Shown: positions 1 through 12,127, counted from the stretch's first letter. The stretch is 64,000 nucleotides of DNA from Pseudomonas sp. EpS/L25 (GCF_001512295.1 NZ_LNUP01000002.1:1428263-1492262), one strand, 5' to 3'. The notes: generated by a model not told the origin, from the sequence alone. A program made the numbers and translations.

Positions 1-253
1 CGATCAGCGCCGAATGCGGGATATCGCGCAGCGCATCGTGCAGTGCCTCGCCATCGATGCTGCTCAGCAGGTGCCAGCAGACCACCAGTGCCAAGGCGAA
101 GAGCACCAGGGTGACCCCCAGTTCGATGGGTTGCCGATAGGCAGTCAGCTTCTCCAGAAGGCGCCAGGGCAGGGCGGGAGGCGGCGAAACAGGATGCTCC
201 GAAGGGGATGCCGGCTTCGAGGAGACCTCTTTGGCTGGATCAGGTGCAGTCAT
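1..253 (-). CDS. mprF: MprF N-terminus (lysylphosphatidylglycerol synthase/flippase), partial
   Basis: The gene reads leftward and is cut by the window edge after 84 codons. The visible part has a Pro/Ser/Glu-rich cytoplasmic tail of about 35 residues and then one hydrophobic helix (PIELGVTLVLFALALVVCWH) followed by HLLSSIDGEALHDALRDIP. This arrangement, with the tail after the first helix, resembles the start of Pseudomonas MprF, the inner-membrane enzyme that adds an amino acid (Ala or Lys) to phosphatidylglycerol and flips the product to resist cationic peptides. The synthase domain lies outside the window, so the name rests on the N-terminus only. The ATG is the first in frame; no strong ribosome site was seen. 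Confidence 0.6.
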   Translation of the reverse strand, partial: MTAPDPAKEVSSKPASPSEHPVSPPPALPWRLLEKLTAYRQPIELGVTLVLFALALVVCWHLLSSIDGEALHDALRDIPHSALI

Positions 254-410
254 GCAAACTCCTCTGAACGGGAAACGCGCGTCAGATTACTGGTCGCGTG
301 CGGTTTGCCAAGCCTTGTACAGGTAAAAAAGCTCTGTTCCAATCTTTGTAGCCGTTCCGGCTGCAGAGTTCGCACCGGCGGGTTCTGACAGCGGGGTCAA
401 ATTCCGCGCA

Positions 411-440
411 AAAAAAAACCACTCAAGAGAGTGGTTTTTT
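411..440 (-). terminator. Rho-independent terminator after tRNA-fMet
   Basis: An 8-bp stem (AACCACTC / GAGTGGTT) with a 4-base loop is flanked by A and T runs on both sides, so it could work in either direction. It lies 6 bases beyond the 3' end of the leftward tRNA gene and is most simply its terminator. It also insulates mprF further left. Confidence 0.8.
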
Positions 441-446
441 CGGAAT

Positions 447-523
<77 letters not shown>

Positions 524-613
524 TCCGATGGGGCCCAGTATAGGGCCGAAAACTAAATCGTCAAGAAAAATTTAATATTCATCAAGGAGTTATTTGGCGG
601 GGATGGGGCAAGG

Positions 614-760
614 TCACTTGTCGCCGTCGCTTTTCTGCATCTGGACCGAGGCCTTTTCACCACTGGAGCGGTTCTGCTGGTCCGACTGGTCACGGTCGAA
701 GCAGCCGCCGAGCGCCAGGGCGATGAGCAGGGTGGAACTGAGGAACAGAGGGCGTTTCAT
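614..760 (-). CDS. Small lipoprotein (48 aa)
   Basis: The 48-residue product starts MKRPLFLSSTLLIALALGGC, a compact lipoprotein signal with basic N-terminus, hydrophobic core and lipobox LGGC (Cys20). A short, charged, Ser/Gln/Asp-rich mature part follows (FDRDQSDQQN..., ending KSDGDK). A good ribosome site (AGGAG) sits 9-10 bases before the ATG. After processing only about 29 residues remain, with no predicted fold, so it is probably a small outer- or inner-membrane-anchored peptide. It is easy to miss because of its size. No function is assignable. It stands alone between the tRNA-fMet gene and rightward genes. Confidence 0.7.
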   Translation of the reverse strand: MKRPLFLSSTLLIALALGGCFDRDQSDQQNRSSGEKASVQMQKSDGDK

Positions 761-934
761 GAGAGGTCTCCTAGTTGTACGTCCTCAGTCGACCGGGCGG
801 GAAGGGAAAGAGTCCGGAAAACCGATGAGAGTCCACCTGCACGCCAAGTGAGAAGGTGATAACAAAACGCCACGCGACGCTTAGGGCGAATAATGGCCAT
901 CTGCTATCTTGTAGCCTGTGGCACGGAGAACCCT

Positions 935-1252
935 ATGACGCCTTCCCAGGAATCGAGCTGTCTGGATCAGCGCATCATGCGTGTGATGGAGCAGGACGTG
1001 GCGACCCTCGTCGCGCACCTGTGCAACCTTTCCCTGGCCCTGACGGGCAGCAGTGCCAAAGGTGCGGGCGCCATGGCACTTCAGGTCGTGCAGAAAGTCG
1101 AATTGCTCGTCGATGACATGAAGACGCTCAGCGCCGCGGCGCAGGAGCTGCTGGATATGACCTCCCGCCCCGTGCGACCGGACCATCCGGATGAGCGCAT
1201 CGCCGCCGGCAACGACGAGGATGCGCCCTTCGACGATGGGCAGCGCGACTAA
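935..1252 (+). CDS. Conserved hypothetical protein (105 aa)
   Basis: I chose the ATG at 935 because GGAGAA stands 5 bases upstream; an in-frame ATG further left lacks a ribosome site. The 105-residue product is soluble, mostly helical and acidic at its C-terminus (DPDERIAAGNDEDAPFDDGQ-like tail), with no signal peptide or membrane span. I do not recognise a characterised family. It is followed 33 bases later by another small unknown gene in the same direction, and both lie just upstream of dinB, so they may be cotranscribed with each other. Confidence 0.7.
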   Translation: MTPSQESSCLDQRIMRVMEQDVATLVAHLCNLSLALTGSSAKGAGAMALQVVQKVELLVDDMKTLSAAAQELLDMTSRPVRPDHPDERIAAGNDEDAPFDDGQRD

Positions 1253-1285
1253 GCGGTTCGACCAGGACAGTCCGAAGGGGCCATC

Positions 1286-1519
1286 ATGAATCTCTTGCTG
1301 GAAACCTTGCTCGACCATCTCCGTAGCCTGGGCCGGATCGAGTTCCACGAGCGAAGCGAGCATTTCGCACGACTGATGATCATCACCCCGGATGGCGTCA
1401 TCGCCGAGCGCGACCTGTACTACGATCAATTGCACCACGCCCACGATCTCAAGGCTCTGGTGGACGAGCTGCGCGAAGAGGTGCTGCATCGCCAGCGGTT
1501 GCTGCAGGACGTCGGCTGA
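1286..1519 (+). CDS. Conserved hypothetical protein (77 aa)
   Basis: This 77-residue protein starts MNLLLETLLDHLRSLGRIEF and ends in an amphipathic, Leu/Glu/Arg-rich helix (ALVDELREEVLHRQRLLQDVG) that could form a coiled coil. AAGGGG lies upstream of the ATG. It has no membrane segment. Coding bias (third-position GC) agrees with a real gene. It sits 33 bases after the preceding small gene and 46 bases before the LexA box of dinB. The function is unknown. Confidence 0.65.
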   Translation: MNLLLETLLDHLRSLGRIEFHERSEHFARLMIITPDGVIAERDLYYDQLHHAHDLKALVDELREEVLHRQRLLQDVG

Positions 1520-1565
1520 ATTCGCTTCGTCGTCCGCCGTGGACAAAATCCCCAGGCTTGGCTTA

Positions 1566-1581
1566 CTGTACGGATAATCAG
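1566..1581 (+). promoter_or_regulatory. LexA (SOS) box of dinB
   Basis: The sequence CTGTACGGATAATCAG matches the gammaproteobacterial SOS box pattern CTG-N10-CAG exactly and ends 5 bases before the annotated start codon of dinB. Repression by LexA and induction by DNA damage is the known control of dinB in Pseudomonas. Because the box nearly touches the ATG at 1587, the in-frame ATG at 1611 is a plausible alternative start. Confidence 0.75.
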
Positions 1582-1586
1582 CTGCC

Positions 1587-2708
1587 ATGCCCGGCCCGGC
1601 ATCTCTCACCATGGCTCCGGACAGTTTCTCCGCCCAGCTCACGCCCAGGCGTCAGCGCAAGATCGTCCATGTCGACTGTGACTGCTTCTATGCGTCCATC
1701 GAGATGCGCGATGACCCGCGCCTGGGCGGCAAGCCGCTGGCGGTCGGCGGCACGCCCGATCGACGTGGGGTGGTCGCCACCTGCAACTACGAGGCGCGGG
1801 CCTTCGGTGTGCGCTCCGCCATGTCTTCCCACCAGGCGCAGAAGCTGTGTCCCGACCTGATCTTCGTCAAGCCGCGCTTCGACGTCTACAAGGAGGTATC
1901 GCGGCAGATCCATGGCATCTTTCAGGACTACACCGAGCTGATCGAGCCGCTGTCGCTCGACGAGGCCTACCTGGACGTCACCCATTGCGAGCTGTTCAAC
2001 GGCAGCGCCACCCTCATCGCCCGCGACATCCGCCGGCGTGTGTGGGAGGAGCTGAATATCACGGTGTCCGCCGGGGTCGCGCCCAACAAGTTCCTCGCCA
2101 AGATCGCCAGTGACTGGAAGAAGCCCAACGGGCTGTTCGTCATCGCGCCGCACGAGGTGGCCGACTTCGTCGCCGCCTTGCCGGTGGCCAAGCTGCACGG
2201 TGTGGGCAAGGTCACCGCGGACAAGCTCAAGCGGCGCGGCATCGTACTGTGCAGCGATCTGCAGAGCTGGTCGCGCTTCGACCTGTTGCGCGAGTTCGGT
2301 GGCTTCGGCGAGCGTCTCTGGTCCCTTGCGCACGGGATCGACGAGCGCCAGGTGAAGGTGGACAGCCAGCGGCAGTCGGCCAGCGTGGAGCGGACCTACG
2401 ATCAGGACCTGCCCGATGCCGCGGCCTGCGTGAAGGAGCTGCCGGAACTGCTGGCCAAGCTCGAGGAGCGGCTGACGCGCCTGGCGGATCGCTATCGTCC
2501 GGAGCGCCCCTTCATCAAGGTCAAGTTCCATGACTTTACCCAGACCACCCTGGAGCAGCAGGGCGCGGGGCGCGACCTGGACAGCTATCGCCGCCTGCTG
2601 GAGCAGGCCTATCGCCGCGGCAACCGCCCGGTGCGGCTGCTCGGCGTGGGCGTGCGCCTACTGGATTTGCGCGAGGCCGCCCTGCAGCTGCGCCTGTTCG
2701 AGGACTAG
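1587..2708 (+). CDS. dinB: DNA polymerase IV (Y-family translesion polymerase)
   Basis: The 373-residue protein carries Y-family palm motifs: VHVDCDCFYASIEM with metal ligand Asp30, the YEAR steric/nucleotide motif (residues 68-71) and SLDEAYLD with catalytic Asp125/Glu126. A helix-hairpin-helix segment (AKLHGVGKVTADKLKRRGI) and the little-finger domain follow. The C-terminus LQLRLFED resembles the clamp-binding QLxLF peptide. It extends DNA past lesions at low fidelity. The usual length is about 350, so the roughly 20 extra N-terminal residues suggest that translation may start at Met9 (1611). A LexA box precedes it. It converges on gacS with a gap of only 5 bases. Confidence 0.95.
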   Translation: MPGPASLTMAPDSFSAQLTPRRQRKIVHVDCDCFYASIEMRDDPRLGGKPLAVGGTPDRRGVVATCNYEARAFGVRSAMSSHQAQKLCPDLIFVKPRFDVYKEVSRQIHGIFQDYTELIEPLSLDEAYLDVTHCELFNGSATLIARDIRRRVWEELNITVSAGVAPNKFLAKIASDWKKPNGLFVIAPHEVADFVAALPVAKLHGVGKVTADKLKRRGIVLCSDLQSWSRFDLLREFGGFGERLWSLAHGIDERQVKVDSQRQSASVERTYDQDLPDAAACVKELPELLAKLEERLTRLADRYRPERPFIKVKFHDFTQTTLEQQGAGRDLDSYRRLLEQAYRRGNRPVRLLGVGVRLLDLREAALQLRLFED

Positions 2709-2713
2709 GGCGT

Positions 2714-5482
<2,769 letters not shown>

Positions 5483-5691
5483 GGCTCATTCCTCGGAAAA
5501 TTGGCAAGTCTACCCCCTTTACCAAATGTAAAGAGAGTCTTTGCGAAAGAGGTCGCACCCCGGCGAACGTCGATCCGCGAAAATTCGCGAACGATGCCAC
5601 GGCGCGTTGCCGCGGTGCACAACCATCGCTCCCGAAGGTGGTCTGGTAGGGATTGCCGGTCGTTCCGGCGTGGTTCGTTCGAGGAGATCCT

Positions 5692-6582
5692 TTGAAGAAG
5701 AGTTGCAGTCTGTTGCTGATGGGCGCCCTGGCGCTGGGTTCCGGCTGGACCATGGAGGCCCAGGCCCAGGAGCCGCGCAAGGCCACACTGGTGGAGCGGG
5801 GCTCGATGTACTACAGCTTCGAGACGCATCTGCTGGACTCGGCGGACGGCAAGCGCCGTTATCGGGTCTATATCGGCATACCCAAGCAACCGGCGCCGAT
5901 GATGGGCTATCCGGCGCTGTTCCTGCTCGATGGCGATGCCGCCCTGGCGCAGTTGCAGGATGTCTGGCTGTCGCCCCATAAACTGAAGAATCCGCCGGCG
6001 CTGGTGGCCATCGGTTACGCCGACGCGGCCGACGCCACCCAGGAGCGCACCTACGACTACACCCCGGCGGTGGGCAATGGGCGCAATCGCGACGATGTGC
6101 GCAAGGACTGGCCAGCCGGCGGGTCGCGCGCCTTCCTCGATCTGATCGAGCAGCGCATCAAACCATTGTTGACCCAAAGCGTGCCGGTGGACCCCAATCG
6201 CCAGACGCTGTGGGGCCATGGCTATGGCGGGCTGTTCGTGCTCGATACCCTTTTTAGGCAGCCCCAGGCGTTCCAGCGCTACGTGGCGAGCGACGTGGCC
6301 TTCGGCTGGCAGCAGGGCCTCATCCTCAAGCGGGCGCAGGAGTTCCAGGGCGTGGGGGGTGCCCGGCCAGTGCACCTCTGGCTGTTTTCCGGCAGCGAGG
6401 ATATGACCCGCAAGGTCGCGCCCGAGGCGCCCAAGCGGCTGGCCGAGCGCCTGGCGAGTCTGCCGGGGTTGCAGGTGACGTCCCAGGTGCGCCCCAACCT
6501 GGGGCCGGAAGCCATCCTGTCGCTCAGCCTGCCTGCGGCCCTGGAAGTGGCCAGCGACGGAGCGACCGCGCCCAGGCCGTAG
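5692..6582 (+). CDS. Secreted alpha/beta-hydrolase-fold protein, probable pseudo-esterase
   Basis: Translation probably starts at TTG 5692: GAGGAG stands 5 bases upstream and a signal peptide follows (KKSCSLLLMGALALGSGW, cleavage near AQA). The 296-residue product resembles periplasmic esterases of the IroE/PfeE type (esterase D-like fold), which hydrolyse ferric-siderophore esters. The nucleophile elbow, expected as G-H-S-Y-G-G, reads GHGYGGLF, so the catalytic Ser is Gly. The C-terminal segment where the family has GHG-type catalytic His reads NLGPEAILSLSL, without His. The frame is intact, so it is probably translated but not an esterase by the usual mechanism. It lies between gacS and cysM. 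Confidence 0.75.
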   Translation: MKKSCSLLLMGALALGSGWTMEAQAQEPRKATLVERGSMYYSFETHLLDSADGKRRYRVYIGIPKQPAPMMGYPALFLLDGDAALAQLQDVWLSPHKLKNPPALVAIGYADAADATQERTYDYTPAVGNGRNRDDVRKDWPAGGSRAFLDLIEQRIKPLLTQSVPVDPNRQTLWGHGYGGLFVLDTLFRQPQAFQRYVASDVAFGWQQGLILKRAQEFQGVGGARPVHLWLFSGSEDMTRKVAPEAPKRLAERLASLPGLQVTSQVRPNLGPEAILSLSLPAALEVASDGATAPRP

Positions 6583-6662
6583 CCTGGCGCCTCATGGGTA
6601 GGGTCGGCGCGGGATTGGGGGTATCATGGACAGCTTTCACCCCTGGCGAAACGAGCTGATCC

Positions 6663-7562
6663 ATGAGTCTGCACTATCCCACCATCGCCGATTGCATCGG
6701 CAACACGCCGCTGGTGCGCCTGCAGCGCCTGGCCAGCGATACCCGCAGTACCGTGCTGCTCAAGCTGGAAGGCAACAACCCGGCGGGGTCGGTGAAGGAC
6801 CGGCCGGCGCTGTCGATGATCCGCCAGGCCGAGGCCCGCGGCGACATCCAGCCCGGCGATACGCTGATCGAGGCCACCTCCGGCAACACCGGCATCGCCC
6901 TGGCCATGGCCGCCGCCATCATGGGCTACCGCATGATCCTGATCATGCCCGACAACTCCAGCGCCGAGCGCAAGGCCGCCATGACCGCCTATGGCGCCGA
7001 GCTGATCCTGGTGAGCAAGGAAGACGGCATGGAAGGCGCACGCGATCTGGCCACCCGCCTGCAGGCCGAAGGCCGCGGCAAGGTGCTCGACCAGTTCGGC
7101 AATGGCGACAATCCGGTGGCCCACTACCTGGGGACCGGGCCGGAAATCTGGCGTCAGACCCACGGCAGCATCACCCATTTCGTCAGCTCCATGGGCACCA
7201 CCGGTACCATCATGGGGACCTCGCGCTACCTCAAGGAACAGAATCCCAAGGTGCAGATCATCGGGCTGCAGCCGGAGGAGGGCGCGGCCATCCCCGGCAT
7301 CCGCCGCTGGCCGGAGGCCTATCTGCCCAAGATCTACGACGCCAGTCGCGTGGATCGCATCATCGACATGGGGCAGCAGGAAGCCGAGGACACCATGCGC
7401 CGCCTGGCGCGGGAAGAAGGTATTTTCTGTGGTGTGTCGTCCGGTGGTTCGGTGGCGGGCGCCCTGCGCATCGCCCGGGAAGTGGACAATGCGGTGATCG
7501 TCGCGATCATCTGTGACCGAGGCGATCGCTACCTGTCGACCGGCGTCTATGACCCGCGCTAA
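6663..7562 (+). CDS. cysM: Cysteine synthase B (O-acetylserine sulfhydrylase)
   Basis: This 299-residue PLP enzyme makes cysteine from O-acetylserine and sulfide or thiosulfate in the cytoplasm. Visible motifs are GNTPLVRL at the N-terminus, the PLP lysine Lys45 in [12 protein letters not shown], the phosphate/substrate loop [10 protein letters not shown], and a C-terminal [17 protein letters not shown]-phosphate loop. The shorter C-terminus and the NPAGSVKDR context favour CysM over CysK. Its last codons overlap the start of rlmD by 14 bases, as expected for translational coupling. The same cysM-rlmD-relA-mazG order is known in P. aeruginosa. Confidence 0.96.
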   Translation: MSLHYPTIADCIGNTPLVRLQRLASDTRSTVLLKLEGNNPAGSVKDRPALSMIRQAEARGDIQPGDTLIEATSGNTGIALAMAAAIMGYRMILIMPDNSSAERKAAMTAYGAELILVSKEDGMEGARDLATRLQAEGRGKVLDQFGNGDNPVAHYLGTGPEIWRQTHGSITHFVSSMGTTGTIMGTSRYLKEQNPKVQIIGLQPEEGAAIPGIRRWPEAYLPKIYDASRVDRIIDMGQQEAEDTMRRLAREEGIFCGVSSGGSVAGALRIAREVDNAVIVAIICDRGDRYLSTGVYDPR

Positions 7563-8910
7563 ACGAGGCGGCGGGCTGCGCTTCCAACCAGCCGGTGGCG
7601 CCCGTGCGACCGGGGTACCGACCGGCAAGCGGCAGCTGCTGGCCATCGAGCGGCTGTCCCATGACGGGCGCGGCATTGCCCGCGAAGGCGGGCGGACCTG
7701 GTTCGTCGCTGGCGCCCTGCCGGGCGAGCAGGTGGAGGCGCGCGTGCTCGGCGCGCGCAGTCAGGTGGTCGAGGCCCGTGCCCTCAGGGTGCTGGAGGCC
7801 AGTCCGTTGCGGCGTACACCGCCCTGCAGCGTGGCCGACCGCTGCGGCGGTTGCACCCTGCAGCACCTGCCCCATGCCGATCAGCTGACCCTCAAGCAGG
7901 AAGCCCTGGCCGAGCAGTTCCGCCGTCTGGCCGGGGTGCAGCCGCTGGCCTGGGCCGCGCCCATGGTCGGTCCCGAATTCGGCTATCGCCGACGCGCCCG
8001 TATCGCGGTGCGCTGGGACGAGCGCCAGAGCCGCCTGGAAGTAGGCTTTCGCGCCGAGGCCAGCCAGGACATCGTTACTCCCGACGACTGCCTGGTGCTG
8101 GTGCCGGAACTACAGCCCCTGCTGCGGGCGCTGCCCGACCTGCTGAGCGGGCTGGAACGGCCCCAGGCGATCGGTCATGTCGAACTCTTCCAGGGGACGG
8201 CGACGGCTTTGCTGGTGCGCCATACCCAGGCGCTGCTGCCGGGTGACCAGGCGCGCCTGCGCGACTTCTGCGCGGCGGCCGGCGTCCAGCTCTGGTGGCA
8301 GGGCAAGGGTGAGCCGCAGCCGGATCAGGCCGACGCCAGCCTGGGCTTCCGGCTGGCTTCCTGGGGCCTGACGCTGGCCTATCAGCCGGGCGACTTCGTC
8401 CAGGTCAATGCCGCCATCAACGAGGCCATGGTCGCCCAGGCGCTGGACTGGCTGGCGCCGGCGGCGGATGACCGGGTGCTCGATCTGTTCTCCGGGCTGG
8501 GCAACTTCGCCCTGCCGCTGGCGCGGCAGGCAGCGGCCGTCACCGGTATCGAAGGGGTCGCGGCGATGACATCACGGGCAATACAAAATGCACGTGACAA
8601 CGGCATCGGCAACGCGCACTTTCTACAGGTGGACCTGTCGAACCCGCTACCCGCCGATCTGGGCAGCCATTCGCTGGCCCTGCTGGATCCGCCGCGCGAC
8701 GGTGCGCTGGAAGTGGTCCGGCAGCTCAGGGGCCTGGGTATCGGGCGGCTGGTCTATGTCTCCTGCAATCCGGCCACCTTGGCACGGGATGCCGGAGAGC
8801 TGGTCCGACAGGGCTATCGCATGACAAGAGCGGGGATTCTCGACATGTTCCCGCAGACCGCCCATGTGGAAGCCATGGTGCTGTTCGAAGCGGGCAGGAT
8901 GCCCGGGTAA
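7549..8910 (+). CDS. rlmD: 23S rRNA (uracil-1939-C5) methyltransferase RlmD
   Basis: The 453-residue SAM-dependent enzyme methylates U1939 of 23S rRNA. From the N-terminus it shows a TRAM RNA-binding domain (about 20-75), an iron-sulfur cluster region ([15 protein letters not shown]), a central domain, and a Rossmann methyltransferase with [13 protein letters not shown], the LLDPPRDGA motif and catalytic Cys in [14 protein letters not shown] set the start at ATG 7549 ([12 protein letters not shown]) because it aligns with the short N-terminus of homologues; an upstream in-frame ATG lies deeper inside cysM. It overlaps cysM and precedes relA by 63 bases. Confidence 0.95.
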   Translation: MTRAKRGGGLRFQPAGGARATGVPTGKRQLLAIERLSHDGRGIAREGGRTWFVAGALPGEQVEARVLGARSQVVEARALRVLEASPLRRTPPCSVADRCGGCTLQHLPHADQLTLKQEALAEQFRRLAGVQPLAWAAPMVGPEFGYRRRARIAVRWDERQSRLEVGFRAEASQDIVTPDDCLVLVPELQPLLRALPDLLSGLERPQAIGHVELFQGTATALLVRHTQALLPGDQARLRDFCAAAGVQLWWQGKGEPQPDQADASLGFRLASWGLTLAYQPGDFVQVNAAINEAMVAQALDWLAPAADDRVLDLFSGLGNFALPLARQAAAVTGIEGVAAMTSRAIQNARDNGIGNAHFLQVDLSNPLPADLGSHSLALLDPPRDGALEVVRQLRGLGIGRLVYVSCNPATLARDAGELVRQGYRMTRAGILDMFPQTAHVEAMVLFEAGRMPG

Positions 8911-8973
8911 CGACGGCTCGCCAACCGATGCGAGCCAATCCGGCGAGAAGGCTACGCCGTGAGGAAGGGGTAG

Positions 8974-11214
8974 ATGGTACAGGTCAGAGCGCATCAGCCA
9001 GTCAACGTCGATGGCAGCATCAACCTCCACGCCTGGCTGGATCACATCCAGAGCGTGGATCCGAATCTCGATCGCGAGGCCTTGCTGGATGCCTGCGGCT
9101 TCGCCCGCTCGGCGGAGGAGAACTCGGGGCAGATCGAGCATACCTGGGCCGAAGGGACTTCCAGTTTCCATACCGGTCTGGAGATGGCCGAGATTCTCGC
9201 CGATCTCAAGCTGGACCAGGACAGCCTGATCGCCGCCATCGTCTATCGTGCGGTGCGCGAAGGCAAGGCGACGCTGGAGGCCGCGGCCGAGCATTTCGGC
9301 CCGGTGGTGGCCAAGCTGATCGAAGGTGTGCTGCGCATGGCGGCCATCAGCGAGAGTCTCAATCCGCGCAAGTCCATGGTGCTGGGCAGCCAGACCCAGG
9401 TGGACAACCTGAGGCGCATGCTGGTGGCCATGGTCGACGACGTGCGCGTCGCCCTGATCAAGCTGGCCGAGCGTACCTGCGCCATCCGCGCGGTGAAGAA
9501 CGCCACCGAGGAGCGCCGCAACCGGGTGGCCCGCGAGGTCGCCGACATCTATGCACCCCTGGCCCACCGGCTGGGCATCGGCCATATCAAGTGGGAGCTG
9601 GAGGACCTGTCCTTCCGCTACCTGGAACCCCAGCAGTACAAGCAGATCGCCACCCTGCTGCACGAGCGGCGGCTGGATCGCGAGCAGTACATCGCCGACG
9701 TCATGCAGCAGCTGCGCGACGAACTGACCGCCACCGGCGTCAAGTCCGACATCAGCGGCCGGGCCAAGCACATCTATTCCATCTGGCGGAAGATGCAGCG
9801 CAAGGGCCTGGAATTCAGCCAGATCTACGACGTCCGCGCCGTGCGGGTGCTGGTGCCCGAGGTGCGCGACTGTTATACCGCGCTGGGCATCGTGCATACC
9901 CTCTGGCGACACATTCCCCGCGAGTTCGACGACTACATCGCCAATCCCAAGGAGAACGGCTACCGTTCCCTGCACACCGCGGTGATCGGCCCGGAGGGCA
10001 AGGTGCTGGAGGTGCAAATCCGCACCCACGCCATGCACGAGGAGGCCGAGCTGGGGGTGTGCGCCCACTGGCGCTACAAGGGTACCGACGTCAAGTCGGC
10101 GTCCAATCACTACGAAGAGAAGATCTCCTGGTTGCGCCAGGTGCTGGAATGGCACGAGGAGCTGGGCGACATCGGCGGCCTGGCCGATCAACTGCGGGTC
10201 GACATCGAGCCGGACCGGGTCTACGTCTTCACCCCCGACGGCCACGCCATCGACCTGCCCAAGGGCGCGACGCCGCTGGACTTCGCCTATCGGGTGCATA
10301 CCGAGATCGGCCACAACTGCCGCGGTGCCAAGATCAACGGCCGCATCGTGCCGCTGAATTACCAGCTGCAGACCGGCGAGCAGGTGGAGATCATCACCGG
10401 CAAGCAGGGTTCGCCCAGTCGCGACTGGCTCAATCCCAACCTGGGTTACGTCAATACCTCCCGGGCCCGGGCCAAGATCGTCCACTGGTTCAAGTTCCAG
10501 GCGCGCGACCAGAACGTTGCCGCCGGCAAGGCCATGATCGAGCGCGAGCTGGGTCGCCTGGCGCTGCCGCCGGTGGACTTCGACAAGCTGGCCGAGAAGG
10601 TCAACTACAAGGGCGCCGAGGACATGCTGGCAGCCCTGGGCGCGGGTGATCTGCGCCTGGCCCACGTGATGCACGCGGCCCAGCAACTGGTAGAGCCGGA
10701 CAAGGGCCAGGACACCCTCGACCTCATCCCGCGCAAGCCCACCAACAAGCCGGGCAAGCGCGGCGATGTGCAGATCCAGGGCGTGGGCAATCTGCTGACC
10801 CAGATCGCCGGCTGCTGCCAGCCGCTGCCGGGCGATCCCATCGTCGGCTACATCACCCTCGGCCGCGGCGTGACCATCCACCGACAGGACTGCGCCAACG
10901 CCCTGCAGCTGGCCAGTCGCGAGCCGGAGCGGACCATCCAGGTGAGCTGGGGGCCGGTGCCGGTACAGACCTATCCGGTCGACATCCTGATCAAGGCCTT
11001 CGATCGCTCGGGCCTGTTGCGTGACGTCTCGCAGATCCTGCTCAACGAGCGGATCAACGTGCTGGCGGTGAACACCCGGAGCAATCGCGAGGAAAACACC
11101 GCCAACATGCTGCTGACCATCGAGATCCCCGGTCTGGATGCCCTCGGTCGCCTGCTCGGGCGCATTTCCCAGCTGCCCAACATCATCGAAGCCCGTCGTA
11201 ACCGCGCTGCCTGA
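8974..11214 (+). CDS. relA: RelA, (p)ppGpp synthetase I
   Basis: The 746-residue protein is the ribosome-associated stringent-response alarmone synthetase. The N-terminal HD-like hydrolase region lacks the intact His-Asp pair (YRAVREGK where a hydrolase has HDVVED-like residues), as in monofunctional RelA. The synthetase domain spans about 240-370 (YSIWRKM, YDVRAVRVLV, ENGYRSLHT, EVQIRT). TGS follows at about 405-465 (VFTPDGHAIDLPKGATPLDF), then the Cys-containing conserved region (AGCCQPLPGD) and a C-terminal ACT domain (about 668-742). It follows rlmD and ends at a strong terminator. It would be activated by uncharged tRNA on the ribosome. Confidence 0.97.
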   Translation: MVQVRAHQPVNVDGSINLHAWLDHIQSVDPNLDREALLDACGFARSAEENSGQIEHTWAEGTSSFHTGLEMAEILADLKLDQDSLIAAIVYRAVREGKATLEAAAEHFGPVVAKLIEGVLRMAAISESLNPRKSMVLGSQTQVDNLRRMLVAMVDDVRVALIKLAERTCAIRAVKNATEERRNRVAREVADIYAPLAHRLGIGHIKWELEDLSFRYLEPQQYKQIATLLHERRLDREQYIADVMQQLRDELTATGVKSDISGRAKHIYSIWRKMQRKGLEFSQIYDVRAVRVLVPEVRDCYTALGIVHTLWRHIPREFDDYIANPKENGYRSLHTAVIGPEGKVLEVQIRTHAMHEEAELGVCAHWRYKGTDVKSASNHYEEKISWLRQVLEWHEELGDIGGLADQLRVDIEPDRVYVFTPDGHAIDLPKGATPLDFAYRVHTEIGHNCRGAKINGRIVPLNYQLQTGEQVEIITGKQGSPSRDWLNPNLGYVNTSRARAKIVHWFKFQARDQNVAAGKAMIERELGRLALPPVDFDKLAEKVNYKGAEDMLAALGAGDLRLAHVMHAAQQLVEPDKGQDTLDLIPRKPTNKPGKRGDVQIQGVGNLLTQIAGCCQPLPGDPIVGYITLGRGVTIHRQDCANALQLASREPERTIQVSWGPVPVQTYPVDILIKAFDRSGLLRDVSQILLNERINVLAVNTRSNREENTANMLLTIEIPGLDALGRLLGRISQLPNIIEARRNRAA

Positions 11215-11235
11215 GTGGCGCGACGACGATCCTCA

Positions 11236-11263
11236 CGAGGCGCTCCGGGCGCCTCGCTTTTTT
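11236..11263 (+). terminator. Rho-independent terminator after relA
   Basis: A perfect 8-bp GC-rich stem (CGAGGCGC / GCGCCTCG, loop TCCGG) is followed by CTTTTTT, 21 bases beyond the relA stop and before mazG. Confidence 0.9.
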
Positions 11264-11281
11264 GTGCGACAGGATTCACCC

Positions 11282-12127
11282 ATGTACCAGCTCGACGATC
11301 TCCTGCACCTCATGGCCCGGCTACGCGATCCCCAGCACGGTTGCCCCTGGGATTTGCAGCAGGACTACGCCAGCATAGTGCCCCATACCCTGGAAGAGGC
11401 CTACGAGGTGGCCGATGCCATCGCCAGGCGCGACTTCCCCCAGGTACGCGACGAGCTGGGCGATCTGCTGTTCCAGGTCGTCTACTACAGCCAGCTGGGC
11501 CGGGAGGACGGCCATTTCGACTTCGCCCAGGTAGTGGATGGCATCACCCGCAAGCTGGTGCGCCGCCATCCCCATGTCTTTCCCGATGGCGACTTGCACG
11601 GTCCGCTGGACCTGCCACGGCTCGACGAGGCAACCATCAAGCGGCGCTGGGAAGAGATCAAGGCCGAGGAGCGCGCGGAAAAGGCTGCGGCGCCCGAGCA
11701 GCTGTCGCTGCTGGATGACGTGCCGGCCGCGCTGCCGGCTTTGAGTCGTGCGGCCAAGCTGCAGAAACGCGCGGCCAATGTCGGCTTCGACTGGGCCGAT
11801 GCGACGCCGGTGGTGGCCAAGATCCAGGAAGAGCTGGACGAGGTGCGCGAGGCCATGGCCAGCGGCCAGGCCGCGCAGGTGGCGGAAGAGGTCGGTGACC
11901 TGTTGTTCGTGATGGTCAATTTGGCGCGCCATCTACGGGTCGATGCCGAAGATGCCCTGCGCCAGGCCAACGCCAAGTTCGAGCGGCGCTTCCGCTATAT
12001 CGAGGAGGCCTTGAAAGCCCAGGGACGCACGCCCCAGGCAGCCAGTCTGGAGGAGATGGATGAGCTCTGGGATGCCGCCAAGGTGGCAGAGAAGGGCGCC
12101 GTCGGGCATTCGTTGCAGCGGGGGTAA
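11282..12127 (+). CDS. mazG: Nucleoside triphosphate pyrophosphohydrolase MazG
   Basis: The 281-residue protein has two tandem MazG domains. The N-terminal one carries HTLEEAYEVADAI and DELGDLLFQVVYYS, the C-terminal one EELDEVREAM and EEVGDLLFVMVNLARHL. The paired EExxE/ExxD clusters bind Mg and hydrolyse NTPs to NMP plus pyrophosphate. In E. coli the enzyme lowers ppGpp and cleans aberrant nucleotides. The start at ATG 11282 gives the family N-terminus (MYQLDDLLHLMARLRDP...GCPWD); the open frame upstream runs through the relA terminator and was excluded. Placement behind relA fits the conserved relA-mazG pairing. Confidence 0.95.
   Translation: MYQLDDLLHLMARLRDPQHGCPWDLQQDYASIVPHTLEEAYEVADAIARRDFPQVRDELGDLLFQVVYYSQLGREDGHFDFAQVVDGITRKLVRRHPHVFPDGDLHGPLDLPRLDEATIKRRWEEIKAEERAEKAAAPEQLSLLDDVPAALPALSRAAKLQKRAANVGFDWADATPVVAKIQEELDEVREAMASGQAAQVAEEVGDLLFVMVNLARHLRVDAEDALRQANAKFERRFRYIEEALKAQGRTPQAASLEEMDELWDAAKVAEKGAVGHSLQRG

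Noticed and set aside
7549-7562. Suspected frameshift between cysM and rlmD
   Set aside because: A 14-base overlap of two complete genes in different frames, each with family-length ends, is normal coupling.
8647-10881. A 744-codon open frame opposite relA and rlmD
   Set aside because: It is antisense to two well-recognised genes; its product is rich in residues read from reversed GC-rich codons (HLGQ, VHRG) and shows no family motif or ribosome site.
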